Shown here piece after piece: positions 18,422 through 27,691 of a stretch of 64,000 bases of DNA. A program made the position numbers and the translations under genes. Numbering within the stretch: position 1 is the first letter of the stretch; the number at the start of each line of letters is the position of its first letter. Below the pieces are notes generated by a model. That model was not told the origin of the DNA and did no database searches. It worked only from the letters and a program-made list of their open reading frames with translations. The stretch comes from Pseudoalteromonas luteoviolacea NCIMB 1944 (lineage in GTDB: Bacteria; Pseudomonadota; Gammaproteobacteria; Enterobacterales; Alteromonadaceae), in assembly GCF_001625565.1 (NCBI RefSeq), contig NZ_AUXS01000012.1, positions 1 through 64,000 on the forward strand. Direction: 5' to 3'.

Positions 18422-19891
18422 CTATACGTCGAGTGCAAAAATCTTGTCTATATTTAGGTGCTGCTCACAAATATCAGCTAATTTTTCTAATTGTGCTTCG
18501 CGGTGTTTTGCTAAATCAAACCCACCACAATCAAATTTACCATTGCTGGCCCACTGCAAAATCGCGGTACTGGTATCGGGATTATCGAACAAACCATGTA
18601 AGTAAGTACCCGCTATTAGATTATCGTTGGAAATAAAACCATCCTTAACCGCGCCTAACGGGTGATCGACGAAAGTTAAAAATGGCCGCTCAAGTGCCTC
18701 ACCCACGCTCTGACCACAATGAATTTCATACCCTGATATATCAACTTTCCCATTGTTCAATAAACAGTGCCCTGACACATTGGTTAGTTGCTTTGTTTCT
18801 CTCAACTCGGTAGTTAAGGCGGCTAAACCAAGCGCCATGGTAAGCCTTTGTGACGATTCTATATGAAGCGGATCTACTATTTTTTGCCCAAGCATTTGCA
18901 GGCCACCACAAATCCCTAAAACTTTTCCTTGATACCTCAAATGACGCTCGATTTCCTGATCCCATCCTTCATTACGCAAAAAGGCCAAATCACTAATGAC
19001 ATTTTTACTACCTGGAATAATAATGAGATCAACGCTTCCAATCTTTTCTCCATGGCGAACATATCTCAAATCCACCTTGGGGTTTAGCCTAAGACTATCA
19101 AAGTCAGTATGGTTGCTAATATGAGGCAATAGTAAAACAGCAATATTTAAACTTGCATTATCTGTTCGGTTTTCTATTGTTACCGCATCTTCTGCATCTA
19201 AGGCTAAGTCATGTAGATAGGGCAAAACACCCAATACAGGTTTACCAGTATACTCCTCTAGCCAATCTAATCCGGATTGTAGTAACCCGATATCCCCCCG
19301 AAATCGATTAATCACAAACCCTTGCACCAACGCCTGTTCTTGTTCACTTAACAGTGCCAAGGTACCAACTAGATGTGCAAATACGCCTCCTTTGTCGATG
19401 TCTGCAATGATAATAACGGGACAGTTTACTGCACAAGCAAACCCCATATTGGCAATATCATTTTCTCTAAGGTTGATTTCTGCTGGGCTTCCCGCTCCCT
19501 CTACCAAACAAAGCTGATAAGACTGTGACAAACGTTGATGAGACTCCAGTACAGCCTGCATAGCAACCGCTTTATAATCGTGATAGCTACCCGCTTCCAT
19601 ATTGGTCAGTGCCTGACCATGCACAATCACCTGTGCACCGGTGTCCGAGTTAGGCTTTAGCAAAATTGGATTAAAGTCGACACTTAATGGGGCTTGTGCC
19701 GCCATAGCTTGGAGCGCCTGTGCGCGCCCGATCTCTCCTCCGCAAGGAGTAACCGCGCTATTAAGCGCCATATTTTGCGGTTTAAACGGGGCGACTTGCA
19801 CGCCCTTTCTTGCAGCCAAACGGCATAAACCTGCCACCAAAGTGCTTTTACCCGCATCAGAGGTAGTTCCTTGAACCATTATTGTTTTCAT
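18422..19891 (-). CDS. cobQ: Cobyric acid synthase
   Basis: CobQ (CbiP) amidates carboxylates b, d, e and g of adenosylcobyrinic acid a,c-diamide using glutamine and ATP. The 489-residue length is normal. The N-terminal dethiobiotin-synthetase-like domain starts [17 protein letters not shown] with its P-loop. The C-terminal class I glutaminase domain has the nucleophile in [12 protein letters not shown] and the catalytic His in [10 protein letters not shown]. It overlaps cobU by 4 bp (ATGA). It is the one gene here acting before the cobyric acid stage. Confidence 0.95.
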   Translation of the reverse strand: MKTIMVQGTTSDAGKSTLVAGLCRLAARKGVQVAPFKPQNMALNSAVTPCGGEIGRAQALQAMAAQAPLSVDFNPILLKPNSDTGAQVIVHGQALTNMEAGSYHDYKAVAMQAVLESHQRLSQSYQLCLVEGAGSPAEINLRENDIANMGFACAVNCPVIIIADIDKGGVFAHLVGTLALLSEQEQALVQGFVINRFRGDIGLLQSGLDWLEEYTGKPVLGVLPYLHDLALDAEDAVTIENRTDNASLNIAVLLLPHISNHTDFDSLRLNPKVDLRYVRHGEKIGSVDLIIIPGSKNVISDLAFLRNEGWDQEIERHLRYQGKVLGICGGLQMLGQKIVDPLHIESSQRLTMALGLAALTTELRETKQLTNVSGHCLLNNGKVDISGYEIHCGQSVGEALERPFLTFVDHPLGAVKDGFISNDNLIAGTYLHGLFDNPDTSTAILQWASNGKFDCGGFDLAKHREAQLEKLADICEQHLNIDKIFALDV

Positions 19892-20430
19892 TTTAAACCA
19901 CGTTTTAAATTTAATGCCAAACCCGCCACCACAAAGTCCACGTGATCGGCAATGCTCGCAACCTCTTGATTCAATCGACCCGATTCATCAACAAATTGGC
20001 GACTTAATTCACCTAGGGGCACAATGCCATGACCCACTTCATTGCTCACAAGTATCACGCTTCCAGAAGTCGCCAACAACGCGTCAATCAGGTGTTTTTT
20101 TTGTGTTTGATATTCTGACCACTCAACCTCACACAAGCCGAATGTCAGCCAGAGTGTTAAACAATCCACTAGTACACATTGTGAAGGTTTTAATTGAGCG
20201 ATGATGGGTGCTATATGCCAAGGGCACTCAATGACTTGCCAGCAGGGGTCTCTATTGACTTTATGATGCGCAATTCTGCGCGCCATTTCTTCATCTTTAC
20301 TCTGAGCCGTTGCCACATAAATCAGCTCTTGAACATTACCTGAAGCCAACCAGTTTTGTGCCCTGTGCTCCGCCATCGAACTTTTTCCAGATCGAGCACC
20401 GCCAAGGATAAATTCTACGCGTCTAGTCAT
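19888..20430 (-). CDS. cobU: Adenosylcobinamide kinase / adenosylcobinamide-phosphate guanylyltransferase
   Basis: CobU (CobP) phosphorylates adenosylcobinamide and then adds GMP to give AdoCbi-GDP. The 180-residue product begins [21 protein letters not shown], with the P-loop GGARSGKS at its very start. [13 protein letters not shown] and [20 protein letters not shown] are family hallmarks. ATG 20430 overlaps the cobS stop as ATGA. A longer frame extends 22 codons upstream into cobS but has no supporting features. Confidence 0.94.
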   Translation of the reverse strand: MTRRVEFILGGARSGKSSMAEHRAQNWLASGNVQELIYVATAQSKDEEMARRIAHHKVNRDPCWQVIECPWHIAPIIAQLKPSQCVLVDCLTLWLTFGLCEVEWSEYQTQKKHLIDALLATSGSVILVSNEVGHGIVPLGELSRQFVDESGRLNQEVASIADHVDFVVAGLALNLKRGLK

Positions 20431-21203
20431 AAAAAGCTCACCACGCAATAAGTATAGATGGCAATTTCTGAGAGCTGCTGCGCTGCCCCTAAACAATCGC
20501 CAGTGTATCCGCCAAGTTGATGTCTAAACCATAGCTGACATAACCATCGTGTTACCCACAAAATGACAATGAGTGTTAGAATTTGCCAGATAGACACAAG
20601 AGAAAGCAGATAAGTCAAAAATAAAATCATGCCCCCAGAGGCATACAAAATTGTGCGACATTGAGTATTTAAGCTTTTAGCAATAGGCTTTACTTTACTT
20701 TGTGCATCAAGTTGAACGTAAGGTAGTTTACCAATTAAACTCGTTGCACTAACCCGACTCAGGGTCTGTGCAAGCACCACACTGCACAGCAGTGCAGCTA
20801 AGTTTTCACTCAGTGCAAGCATGAGTTGAAACTTACCGAGTAGCAATAATAATAACGCCACACTACCATAGGTACCCAGACGACTATCTTTCATAATGTC
20901 GAGTTTTTGTTGCCGACTCCATCCCCCACCAAAACCATCCCAAACGTCTGCAAATCCATCTTCATGAAATGCGCCTGTAAGAAGTAAGCTCGCGCCAAGT
21001 GTAAATACAATTGCCACACCAAATGGCAAGAATAGTGACATAGCCCAAAGAACTAACGCCATAAACAAACCAATGCACAAGCCCACACAAGCAAAATACC
21101 GAGCAGCTTGATTGATGTGCTCATCACTCACAGGAGCTGTTAGTTTGATTGGCACACGGGTGAGAAAAATAACAGCAAGTTTAAATAGAGAGAGTTGTCT
21201 CAT
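20427..21203 (-). CDS. cobS: Adenosylcobinamide-GDP ribazoletransferase (cobalamin synthase)
   Basis: CobS joins AdoCbi-GDP with alpha-ribazole or its phosphate to form adenosylcobalamin at the inner membrane. The 258-residue protein has several hydrophobic helices. It carries the conserved acidic motif GAFHEDGFADVWDGFGGGWS and then LDIMKDSRLGTYGSVAL, where the metal-binding Asp/Glu lie. It sits one base from cobT and overlaps cobU, the usual order. Confidence 0.95.
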   Translation of the reverse strand: MRQLSLFKLAVIFLTRVPIKLTAPVSDEHINQAARYFACVGLCIGLFMALVLWAMSLFLPFGVAIVFTLGASLLLTGAFHEDGFADVWDGFGGGWSRQQKLDIMKDSRLGTYGSVALLLLLLGKFQLMLALSENLAALLCSVVLAQTLSRVSATSLIGKLPYVQLDAQSKVKPIAKSLNTQCRTILYASGGMILFLTYLLSLVSIWQILTLIVILWVTRWLCQLWFRHQLGGYTGDCLGAAQQLSEIAIYTYCVVSFL

Positions 21204-21204
21204 A

Positions 21205-22260
21205 TCATTTTACAACTTGCGTTACTTGCGCGTCTGAAAAGCTCGCCATCTCATTGTAAATTGCGAGTGCACTTTGAATTATTGGCAGAGCAAGCGCTGC
21301 ACCACTGCCCTCTCCCAATCGCATATTTAAATGCAATAATGGCTCTACTTCTAAATAATCCAACATTTTTTTGTGTCCTTGCTCGTTTGAACAGTGGGCA
21401 AATATCATATAGTGCTTACAATGTGGTTCCATCGCAATTGCCAGTATGGCGGCTGCCGTAGCGATATAACCATCGATGACAATTGGTTTTTGTGCCTCGG
21501 CGGCGGCCAGTATTGCACCAACTATATGAACAATTTCAAACCCACCAACAGACAGTAAAACCTCTTCGGGTTTGGTGCTATTTAGCTTGTGCTTTGCTAA
21601 CGCCTGTTTCACTAAACGCTGTTTCTTATTGACAACTTCCTGACTAACACCTGTCCCCTGCCCAACGGTCTGTGACGGAGGCAGTCCAGACATAGCTGAA
21701 AATATCGCAGCAGCAGAGGTCGTATTGCCGATACCCATTTCACCAAATGCAAAAAGGTTGCAACCGCGTTGTATGTCAGCTTCAACCAGCCGTTTAGCGC
21801 TCACAAATCCAGCTTCTAATTGGGCTAAGTTCATAGCACGTTGTTGATGGAATGGTGCTGTTATTGCACCGAGTCGACTATCGACGACATTGGACATTGG
21901 AACAGGGGTTAAAATTCCGCAGTCAACAACATTTAAATGCCACCCTAACTGACGAGCTAAAACACAAATAGCGGCACCGCCGCTTGCAAAGTTAGCAACC
22001 ATTTGGCCCGTGACTTCGCTAGGCGCTATCGATACACCTTCTTTCGCTATACCGTGATCGCCTGCAAACACACTGATACTTGGCTCTTTAATAGCAAATT
22101 GCATTGACGACAGAGATCGCTCTCCAATGCCTTGTGCATAAATCAAAACCAGTTGTTTTGCCAGTGCTTCCAATTTACCTAAAGAGCCTTTAGGCTTGAT
22201 CTTCATATCTATTTTTTGCTGAATAAAATTGCTGTGCGTTAAATCCAAAGGAGAGATCAT
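21205..22260 (-). CDS. cobT: Nicotinate-nucleotide--dimethylbenzimidazole phosphoribosyltransferase
   Basis: CobT makes alpha-ribazole 5'-phosphate, the lower-ligand precursor, from nicotinate mononucleotide and dimethylbenzimidazole. Signatures are PKGSLGKLEALAKQ at the N terminus, FAGDHGIAKEGVSIAPSEVT, GEMGIGNTTSAAAI and RLGEGSGAALALPI with the catalytic Glu near the C terminus. The ATG at 22272 shares a base with the btuC stop. GAGG lies six bases before the ATG at 22260, so the 351-residue form is preferred. Confidence 0.95.
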   Translation of the reverse strand: MISPLDLTHSNFIQQKIDMKIKPKGSLGKLEALAKQLVLIYAQGIGERSLSSMQFAIKEPSISVFAGDHGIAKEGVSIAPSEVTGQMVANFASGGAAICVLARQLGWHLNVVDCGILTPVPMSNVVDSRLGAITAPFHQQRAMNLAQLEAGFVSAKRLVEADIQRGCNLFAFGEMGIGNTTSAAAIFSAMSGLPPSQTVGQGTGVSQEVVNKKQRLVKQALAKHKLNSTKPEEVLLSVGGFEIVHIVGAILAAAEAQKPIVIDGYIATAAAILAIAMEPHCKHYMIFAHCSNEQGHKKMLDYLEVEPLLHLNMRLGEGSGAALALPIIQSALAIYNEMASFSDAQVTQVVK

Positions 22261-22271
22261 TTTAAGCCTCA

Positions 22272-23264
22272 TTAAATACTTGCGGTGCGTTTTCTGAACA
22301 TAAGCAAAGAAAGAAAAAATACACTACCTATTGCTGCTGTGATAACGCCAATGGGTAACTCTTGATTTTCAATGATGATACGCGCTATGACATCTACCCA
22401 CAGCATCAGCAATCCACCGCTTAAGGCAGTAACTACCATACCGAGTACGCGAGCTTGGGAAATGAAAAAACGCACAATATGGGGGATCATTAACCCGACA
22501 AATCCGACACCACCACACGCTGCAACTAACACTGCCGTCAACAAAGAGCTTACCAGTAACATACCCAAGCGTAGTCGATGAACATTAACCCCCAGCGTAA
22601 CAGCGCTTTCGTCCCCCAAAAGCAACGCATTTAAATGTCGCCTAAAGCAAATTACAATCACCAAGCCACTTATTACGACAACCGATGGTAACCACATCCA
22701 AGCCCAATCAGCTCGACTAAAACTGCCGAGACTCCAAAATATAATGGCACTGACCGCTTGAGGATCACTCCAATACAAAAGCAAGCTAGTGAAGGCATTG
22801 AACAAGAAAGATAGCGCAACACCAGCAAGTAGCATATTTTCTATTTGTGCAGTTCCTTTATGATAAGCAATCAAAAGCAGCAAGCTCATTGCGCATATAC
22901 TGCCAAGAAGTGCTGCCCCAGACATCGCTAACCCACTTTGAACCCCAAACAAGGTGAGTAGTAAAACTACACCAAATGATGCACCAGAAGAAATGCCAAA
23001 AAGATATGGATCAGCAAGAGGATTGCGAGTAACTGTTTGTAAAATCAGCCCTGCTGTTGCCAGCCCTGCGCCAGCCAAAAATGCGAGAACGGCTCGTGGA
23101 AGCCTGAGCTCTATTACGATTTTTTGCGCCAATTGTGTGTTGTCATATGACCAAAGTGCTAACCATACATCGTAAAAGTCAACCTGTACTGCACCAATGC
23201 TCAGGCTACAAACGAAGCTAAATAAACACACCAACAACAAAACGTTACTTGCCGCAAACCTCAT
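22272..23264 (-). CDS. btuC: Vitamin B12 ABC importer, permease BtuC
   Basis: BtuC is the inner-membrane channel of the B12 importer. The 330-residue FecCD-family protein has about ten helices. RLPRAVLAFLAGAGLATAGLI and GISSGASFGVVL are the usual N-terminal signatures, and GGVGFVGLMIPHIVRF is the cytoplasmic coupling-helix region that contacts BtuD. It overlaps btuD by 4 bp upstream and cobT by one base downstream. Confidence 0.93.
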   Translation of the reverse strand: MRFAASNVLLLVCLFSFVCSLSIGAVQVDFYDVWLALWSYDNTQLAQKIVIELRLPRAVLAFLAGAGLATAGLILQTVTRNPLADPYLFGISSGASFGVVLLLTLFGVQSGLAMSGAALLGSICAMSLLLLIAYHKGTAQIENMLLAGVALSFLFNAFTSLLLYWSDPQAVSAIIFWSLGSFSRADWAWMWLPSVVVISGLVIVICFRRHLNALLLGDESAVTLGVNVHRLRLGMLLVSSLLTAVLVAACGGVGFVGLMIPHIVRFFISQARVLGMVVTALSGGLLMLWVDVIARIIIENQELPIGVITAAIGSVFFLSLLMFRKRTASI

Positions 23265-24091
23265 CGCTGACTCCTTGAGGTACCGCTATTAATCGCAGAT
23301 TGCAGTGACTGGTATTGATAGCGAATATGGGGAATAGCGTGCTCACGCTCAGCACATTGCTGCAAAGTTACATCCGCATTTACACCGAAAACTTGTGCAA
23401 GCATAGACGATGAGACCACACTTTGTGGTGAACCGTGCGCAACCAACTTTCCATTATTTATAACCAAAATTGAATCACATAATGCAGCAGCTAGGTTCAA
23501 ATCATGAAAGGAAGCAACGACCGTGATCCCCAGTGATTTTGCCAATGCCATAATTTCAATTTGATATTTCACATCCAGGTGACTGGTCGGCTCATCCATC
23601 AGCAGCAAACTTGGGCTTTGCACAATTGCTCTTGCAATCATAACCCTTTGTTTTTCCCCTCCTGACAACGATTCGTAGGGCTGCTTTTGTTTATGAGTCA
23701 ATCCGACTTTTAATAGCGCTTCTTGAATGGCCTGTTTATCGCGCAGAGACACACTCGCAAATAGACTTTTATGGGGGGTCAAACCCATTGCGACTACATC
23801 AAACACCCCTAGGTTGAACTGACTTGGGATCTCCTGCAGTACAGCCGCAACTTTACGTGCATAATCTTGCCGGTTAAATTCCGCGATATTTTTACCATCT
23901 ATCGTAATAGTACCAGATGTTTGATCTTGAAAGCGGTACAGGCATCGTAGCAATGAAGATTTCCCTGCTCCATTTGGACCTATCAAGCCAAGGAACTGCC
24001 CCTGTTCGATAGAAAAACTCATGTCAGTTAAAATGGATTTATTATTGATAACTAGATGTAGGTTACTAACTGATACTTGTGCTGCCGCCAT
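23261..24091 (-). CDS. btuD: Vitamin B12 ABC importer, ATP-binding protein BtuD
   Basis: BtuD powers corrinoid import through BtuC. The 276-residue product has Walker A GPNGAGKSSLL, signature LSGGEKQRVMIARA, Walker B LLLMDEPTSHLD and the switch His in VVASFHDLNLAA. The start ATG 24091 (MAAAQVSVSNLHL) is chosen because AGAGGA lies five bases before it; a longer frame upstream lacks a binding site. It is the first gene after the cobalamin riboswitch, so it receives the primary regulation. Confidence 0.94.
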   Translation of the reverse strand: MAAAQVSVSNLHLVINNKSILTDMSFSIEQGQFLGLIGPNGAGKSSLLRCLYRFQDQTSGTITIDGKNIAEFNRQDYARKVAAVLQEIPSQFNLGVFDVVAMGLTPHKSLFASVSLRDKQAIQEALLKVGLTHKQKQPYESLSGGEKQRVMIARAIVQSPSLLLMDEPTSHLDVKYQIEIMALAKSLGITVVASFHDLNLAAALCDSILVINNGKLVAHGSPQSVVSSSMLAQVFGVNADVTLQQCAEREHAIPHIRYQYQSLQSAINSGTSRSQR

Positions 24092-24154
24092 AATTCCTCT
24101 TTTTCGGGCACACATCACTACAGCTTGCAAAACAAATGAAACATGTGGATGTAA

Positions 24155-24174
24155 CTTAAGTGCGCCCGCTTAAG
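24155..24174 (-). promoter_or_regulatory. Riboswitch expression-platform hairpin (P13-like)
   Basis: CTTAAG, an 8-base spacer, then CTTAAG form a hairpin (8 bp if a flanking G-U and A-U pair are counted) just 3' of the aptamer. Its loop contains GCGGG, complementary to CCCGC in the aptamer core, as expected for the L5-L13 kissing loop of cobalamin riboswitches. It lies about 65 bp before btuD, so how it blocks expression is not obvious. Confidence 0.6.
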
Positions 24175-24177
24175 CTG

Positions 24178-24285
24178 TTATTTCAACCTTGGTATCTGGC
24201 TTTGTGCGGCTAGTCGATCTGACGCACTTACAGTTGCGGGGACAGCTGAGGGCTTGCACCTCATTCCCAAGTGATGTCGAAATAA
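24178..24285 (-). ncRNA. Cobalamin (AdoCbl) riboswitch aptamer
   Basis: The minus strand shows the B12-box consensus: GGGAATGAGGTGCAAGCCC, then CTGTCCCCGCAACTGTAAG and, nearer the 3' end, GCCAGATACC. P1 is formed by TTATTTCGAC (24276-24285) and GTTGAAATAA (24178-24187), ten pairs with one G-U. It stands directly upstream of btuD and predicts cobalamin repression of the whole btuD-to-btuF (and ung) chain. cobC lies upstream of it and is not covered. Confidence 0.93.
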
Positions 24286-24311
24286 TTTTGTGTATTATGA
24301 AGTCTAGATGG

Positions 24312-24911
24312 CTAAAACACAACTTTGGGCCATGCCTTGCCATTTTCATCATAAAAAACGGTTACTTTAACCACGCAGCCATAACCAACTTCAAAACAAT
24401 TTAAGTGACTTGAGACACCGTTAGGAAGCTCGAGCCAAAGTGCTAGCAACTGTTTTATTACGCCGCCGTGAGTCACTATCAAAACAGTGTCATCGGTGCG
24501 ATCGGCAGTAAAATTGTGCCACCACAATGCGATTCTAGTGCTGAAGCTAATCATGGACTCTCCCTCTGGAACTGCGATATCCCAAGGGTTTTGCCAGAAT
24601 TCACCAATACTTGGGTGAGCTGTATTTTGCCACAACCAATCATAGCTTTTGCCATCCCAAAGTCCAAAATCCATCTCTTGCAACTCATTTTCTATAGATA
24701 GGATGAGACCTGATTTTTCAGCATATGTTTGTGCTGGCTCCAAACAACGAAGTTTTGGGGAACTTATCACCCTATCAGGCTTGGAAAGAGAATCAAAAAT
24801 AGTGAGTAATTGCTGATGACTAGCAGTGGTAAGGGGAGGGTCAGTTTTACCCAACAGCTTGCCCGACTGTGTTGTTTTGGTATGACGAACAAAATAAAGA
24901 GTTTGGATCAT
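24312..24911 (-). CDS. cobC: Adenosylcobalamin/alpha-ribazole phosphatase
   Basis: CobC removes the phosphate from alpha-ribazole phosphate or adenosylcobalamin phosphate in the last steps of nucleotide loop assembly. The 199-residue histidine phosphatase has the catalytic LYFVRHTKT at its N terminus and the second His in VLIVTHGGVIKQLL. MDFGLWDGKSYDWLW matches the family's EMDFGxWeG. It is on the same strand as the B12 operon but upstream of the riboswitch, so it probably has separate control. Confidence 0.88.
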   Translation of the reverse strand: MIQTLYFVRHTKTTQSGKLLGKTDPPLTTASHQQLLTIFDSLSKPDRVISSPKLRCLEPAQTYAEKSGLILSIENELQEMDFGLWDGKSYDWLWQNTAHPSIGEFWQNPWDIAVPEGESMISFSTRIALWWHNFTADRTDDTVLIVTHGGVIKQLLALWLELPNGVSSHLNCFEVGYGCVVKVTVFYDENGKAWPKVVF

Positions 24912-24928
24912 CTGATCAAACAGACAAT

Positions 24929-24954
24929 AAAAACGCAGGATACCCTGCGTTTTT
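24929..24954. terminator. Terminator between nqrM and cobC
   Basis: AAAAACGCAGG and its perfect complement form an 11-bp stem with a 4-base loop and T-runs on both strands. It ends the nqrM transcript and lies only 18 bp before cobC. Confidence 0.85.
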
Positions 24955-24962
24955 AAATCAAT

Positions 24963-25175
24963 TTATAAAATTTGGTTTTCGCGCCAAGACTGTTCTTTCG
25001 CCAAACGCTTTTTACGCTTGTCACATGGATCATCACAATCACAAATTTTGTCGATACCCATAGAGCCTAAACCACCACAGCTGCTTGCCATTGATTTTTT
25101 CTGAACTATAACACCCACAGCCATAGCTGCAGCAATCAATACAAGTAATCCAAAGGTAAGAATAAATAGTGACAT
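24963..25175 (-). CDS. nqrM: Na+-NQR maturation protein NqrM
   Basis: NqrM (DUF539) is needed to assemble active Na+-NQR, probably by delivering iron to the Cys-ligated site between NqrD and NqrE. The 70-residue product has one N-terminal membrane helix (MSLFILTFGLLVLIAAAMAV). Its Cys cluster SSCGGLGSMGIDKICDCDDPCDKRK carries all four family cysteines. ATG 25175 is chosen over a TTG two codons upstream, with GAGGGG as binding site. It follows apbE, as in Vibrio. Confidence 0.93.
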   Translation of the reverse strand: MSLFILTFGLLVLIAAAMAVGVIVQKKSMASSCGGLGSMGIDKICDCDDPCDKRKKRLAKEQSWRENQIL

Positions 25176-25314
25176 AGGCAAAGGCCCCTCAATAAACTAG
25201 CTTGGTCAACATCCAAGCAACTGACGGTATACTTTCGATATTATATATCTAAATCTGCCAAAGTTGAATGAATTTACCACACTAAAAGCAATGATATTTA
25301 ACCTAATTCACTGG

Positions 25315-26346
25315 TTACTTTTTTACATCTAAATACGGCGCAAAAGCTGTACTTGAGAATGTCTCTAGCCCAGCATCGGTTTTACTAATCAAATATACTG
25401 GTAGGTTATGTTTTTCTGCATAAGCTCTCGCTCGTTGTGTCCCCATCACTGTGAGCGCTGTGGCCAGCCCATCGGCTGTCATTGCAGATGGATGCAATAC
25501 CGTTACAGACACTAAGTCATGACGTACAGGCTTACCTGTACCTGGGTCAATTAAATGTGTAAATACTTCACCATCCATTTCGTAGAAAATTCGATAATCC
25601 CCAGATGTCGCGATGGCATTATTACCTGGCTCTACAACACGGTGAATTTGACGTTGCCCAGCAGGTGCATCCGGTTTTTCGATGGCGATACGCCAAGGTA
25701 CACCTTCCGGCTTACTGCCCGAAATTCGAAGTTCACCGCCGATCTCTATCATATAATTTGAAAACCCTTTTTTCTCGATTAACTCAGCGACTTTGTCAAT
25801 TCCGTAACCTTTAGCCGTAGCTGAAAATGACAGCTCTAAATGAGGCAAAGCTTTAGCAAGACCTTCTGAGGTGAGCTGAAGTTTATTCACCCCGATGTTT
25901 GCCTGCATAGCTTCAATTTCTGCCTGCAATGGCCTTTTAGTAGGCCTTTTATCCGGACCAAAACCCCACAAATCAATAAGAGGCCCCATTGTCACATCTA
26001 AGGTTTTAGTCGACTGACCTAAACGAATAGACTCAGCGACTACAATTCGAAAGTCACTACTGATTGGCATCACTGTGTTTGCATCAAGGCGGTTAAAACG
26101 GTTAATTTCTGAGTCCGGGATATATGTCGACATAGATTGGTTAACAGCAATCAAGGTGTCATCGACTTCTTTTTTAAAACGCTCCGCCTCCAGTGCTATT
26201 GGACCTGGGAAAACTTTAATATTGTAGGTCGTCCCCATAGTTTTGCCGTTTATTTCAACCGGCTTTTGTTGAGACTGCTGCTGTCCGCAGGCTGACAAGA
26301 AAACCACTAAAAAAACAACTGAGAATAAAGTGCCTAGTTTTTGCAT
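25315..26346 (-). CDS. apbE: FAD:protein FMN transferase ApbE
   Basis: ApbE covalently attaches FMN to threonine in target proteins such as NqrB and NqrC. The 343-residue lipoprotein has a lipobox, FLSACG, after its signal sequence. MGTTYNIKVFP, TMGPLIDLWGFGP, FSATAKGYGIDKVAEL and HLIDPGTGKPV are family motifs with the metal- and FAD-binding residues. It lies behind the nqr operon terminator, so it depends on read-through or its own promoter. Both expected target motifs (SGAT) occur in the adjacent nqrB and nqrC. Confidence 0.95.
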   Translation of the reverse strand: MQKLGTLFSVVFLVVFLSACGQQQSQQKPVEINGKTMGTTYNIKVFPGPIALEAERFKKEVDDTLIAVNQSMSTYIPDSEINRFNRLDANTVMPISSDFRIVVAESIRLGQSTKTLDVTMGPLIDLWGFGPDKRPTKRPLQAEIEAMQANIGVNKLQLTSEGLAKALPHLELSFSATAKGYGIDKVAELIEKKGFSNYMIEIGGELRISGSKPEGVPWRIAIEKPDAPAGQRQIHRVVEPGNNAIATSGDYRIFYEMDGEVFTHLIDPGTGKPVRHDLVSVTVLHPSAMTADGLATALTVMGTQRARAYAEKHNLPVYLISKTDAGLETFSSTAFAPYLDVKK

Positions 26347-26375
26347 CTATTTTTTAGTCCTTAAACAAAATAAAA

Positions 26376-26403
26376 AAACCCCTAGAGCGCGCCCTAGGGG
26401 TTT
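26376..26403 (-). terminator. Intrinsic terminator after nqrF
   Basis: AAACCCCTAG and CTAGGGGTTT form a perfect 10-bp stem with an 8-base loop, followed on the minus strand by a run of T. It separates nqrABCDEF from apbE-nqrM. Confidence 0.85.
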
Positions 26404-26445
26404 AATCTTATTAAATACGATTTATCATCATATCTAAATTCCTAA

Positions 26446-27672
26446 TTAACCACCGAAGTCATCAAGTAGGATGTTTTCGTCTTCAACACCAAGATCTTTC
26501 AGCATGTTGATAACAGCCGCGTTCATCATCGGTGGACCACACATGTAGAACTCACAATCTTCAGGCGCTTCATGGTCCTTCAGATAGTTTTCTAGTAATA
26601 CGTTGTGGATGAAGCCTGTGTAACCTTCCCAGTTGTCCTCTGGTTGAGGATCTGAAAGTGCTACGTGCCACTCAAAGTTTTCGTTGTCAGCAGCTAGGCC
26701 GTCAAAGTCTTCTACGTAGAACATCTCACGCTTAGAACGTGCACCGTACCAGAAAGACATCTTACGGTCTGAGTTAAGACGCTTAAGCTGGTCAAAGATG
26801 TGTGAACGCATCGGTGCCATACCTGCACCACCACCAACAAATACCATTTCTGCTTCAGTTTCTTTCGCGAAGAATTCACCGAATGGACCAGAAATAGTTA
26901 CTTTATCACCTTCTTTTAGTGACCAGATGTACGATGACATCTTACCACAAGGTAGGCTTAGGTTATTTGGCGGCGGAGTCGCAATACGTACGTTCAGCAT
27001 GATGATGCCAAACTCTTCTGGGTAGTTCGCCATTGAGTATGCACGGATTGTTTCGTCATCAACTTTAGATTCAAGGTTGAAGAAACCGAAACGCTCCCAG
27101 TCACCACGATATTCGTCAGGAATATCGAAGTCAGCATATTTAACGTGGTGAGCTGGCGCTTCAATCTGGATATAACCACCTGCGCGGAAAGGAACAACCT
27201 CACCTTCAGGGATACCAAGCTTAAGCTCTTTAATGAATGTCGCTTTGTTATCGTTAGAGATAACTGTACATTCCCACTTCTTAACACCGAAGATAGACTC
27301 TTCTACTTCGATTTCCATGTCAGTCTTAACAGCAACCTGACACGCTAGACGACAACCTTCACGCGCTTCACCTTTAGTAATGTGGTCAAGCTCAGTTGGA
27401 AGGATATCACCACCACCAGAGTGAACATGTACGCGACACTGGCCACAAGAGCCACCACCACCACATGCTGATGAAATGAAGATACCTGCATCAGCTAGTG
27501 AGCCTAGAAGCTTACCACCTGGTGCTGAAGTAATTGCTTTGTCAGCATCGCCGTTGATGCCAATCGTGATGTCACCGCTTGGTACAAGCTTCGATTTCGC
27601 TGCGATGATGACTAGCACCAAGATCACAACGATAGCGATGAACATACTTACGCCTAATACAATCGTTTCCAT
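26446..27672 (-). CDS. nqrF: Na+-translocating NADH:quinone reductase subunit F
   Basis: NqrF takes electrons from NADH. The 408-residue protein has an N-terminal membrane helix ([21 protein letters not shown]). A 2Fe-2S ferredoxin domain has cysteines in [15 protein letters not shown] and CRLACQ. The ferredoxin reductase domain has the flavin motif RAYSMANYP, and [14 protein letters not shown] and [12 protein letters not shown] bind NADH. It is the last gene of the nqr operon, 19 bp after nqrE. Confidence 0.97.
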   Translation of the reverse strand: METIVLGVSMFIAIVVILVLVIIAAKSKLVPSGDITIGINGDADKAITSAPGGKLLGSLADAGIFISSACGGGGSCGQCRVHVHSGGGDILPTELDHITKGEAREGCRLACQVAVKTDMEIEVEESIFGVKKWECTVISNDNKATFIKELKLGIPEGEVVPFRAGGYIQIEAPAHHVKYADFDIPDEYRGDWERFGFFNLESKVDDETIRAYSMANYPEEFGIIMLNVRIATPPPNNLSLPCGKMSSYIWSLKEGDKVTISGPFGEFFAKETEAEMVFVGGGAGMAPMRSHIFDQLKRLNSDRKMSFWYGARSKREMFYVEDFDGLAADNENFEWHVALSDPQPEDNWEGYTGFIHNVLLENYLKDHEAPEDCEFYMCGPPMMNAAVINMLKDLGVEDENILLDDFGG

Positions 27673-27691
27673 CGTATAGTTTCCTCGCTAA

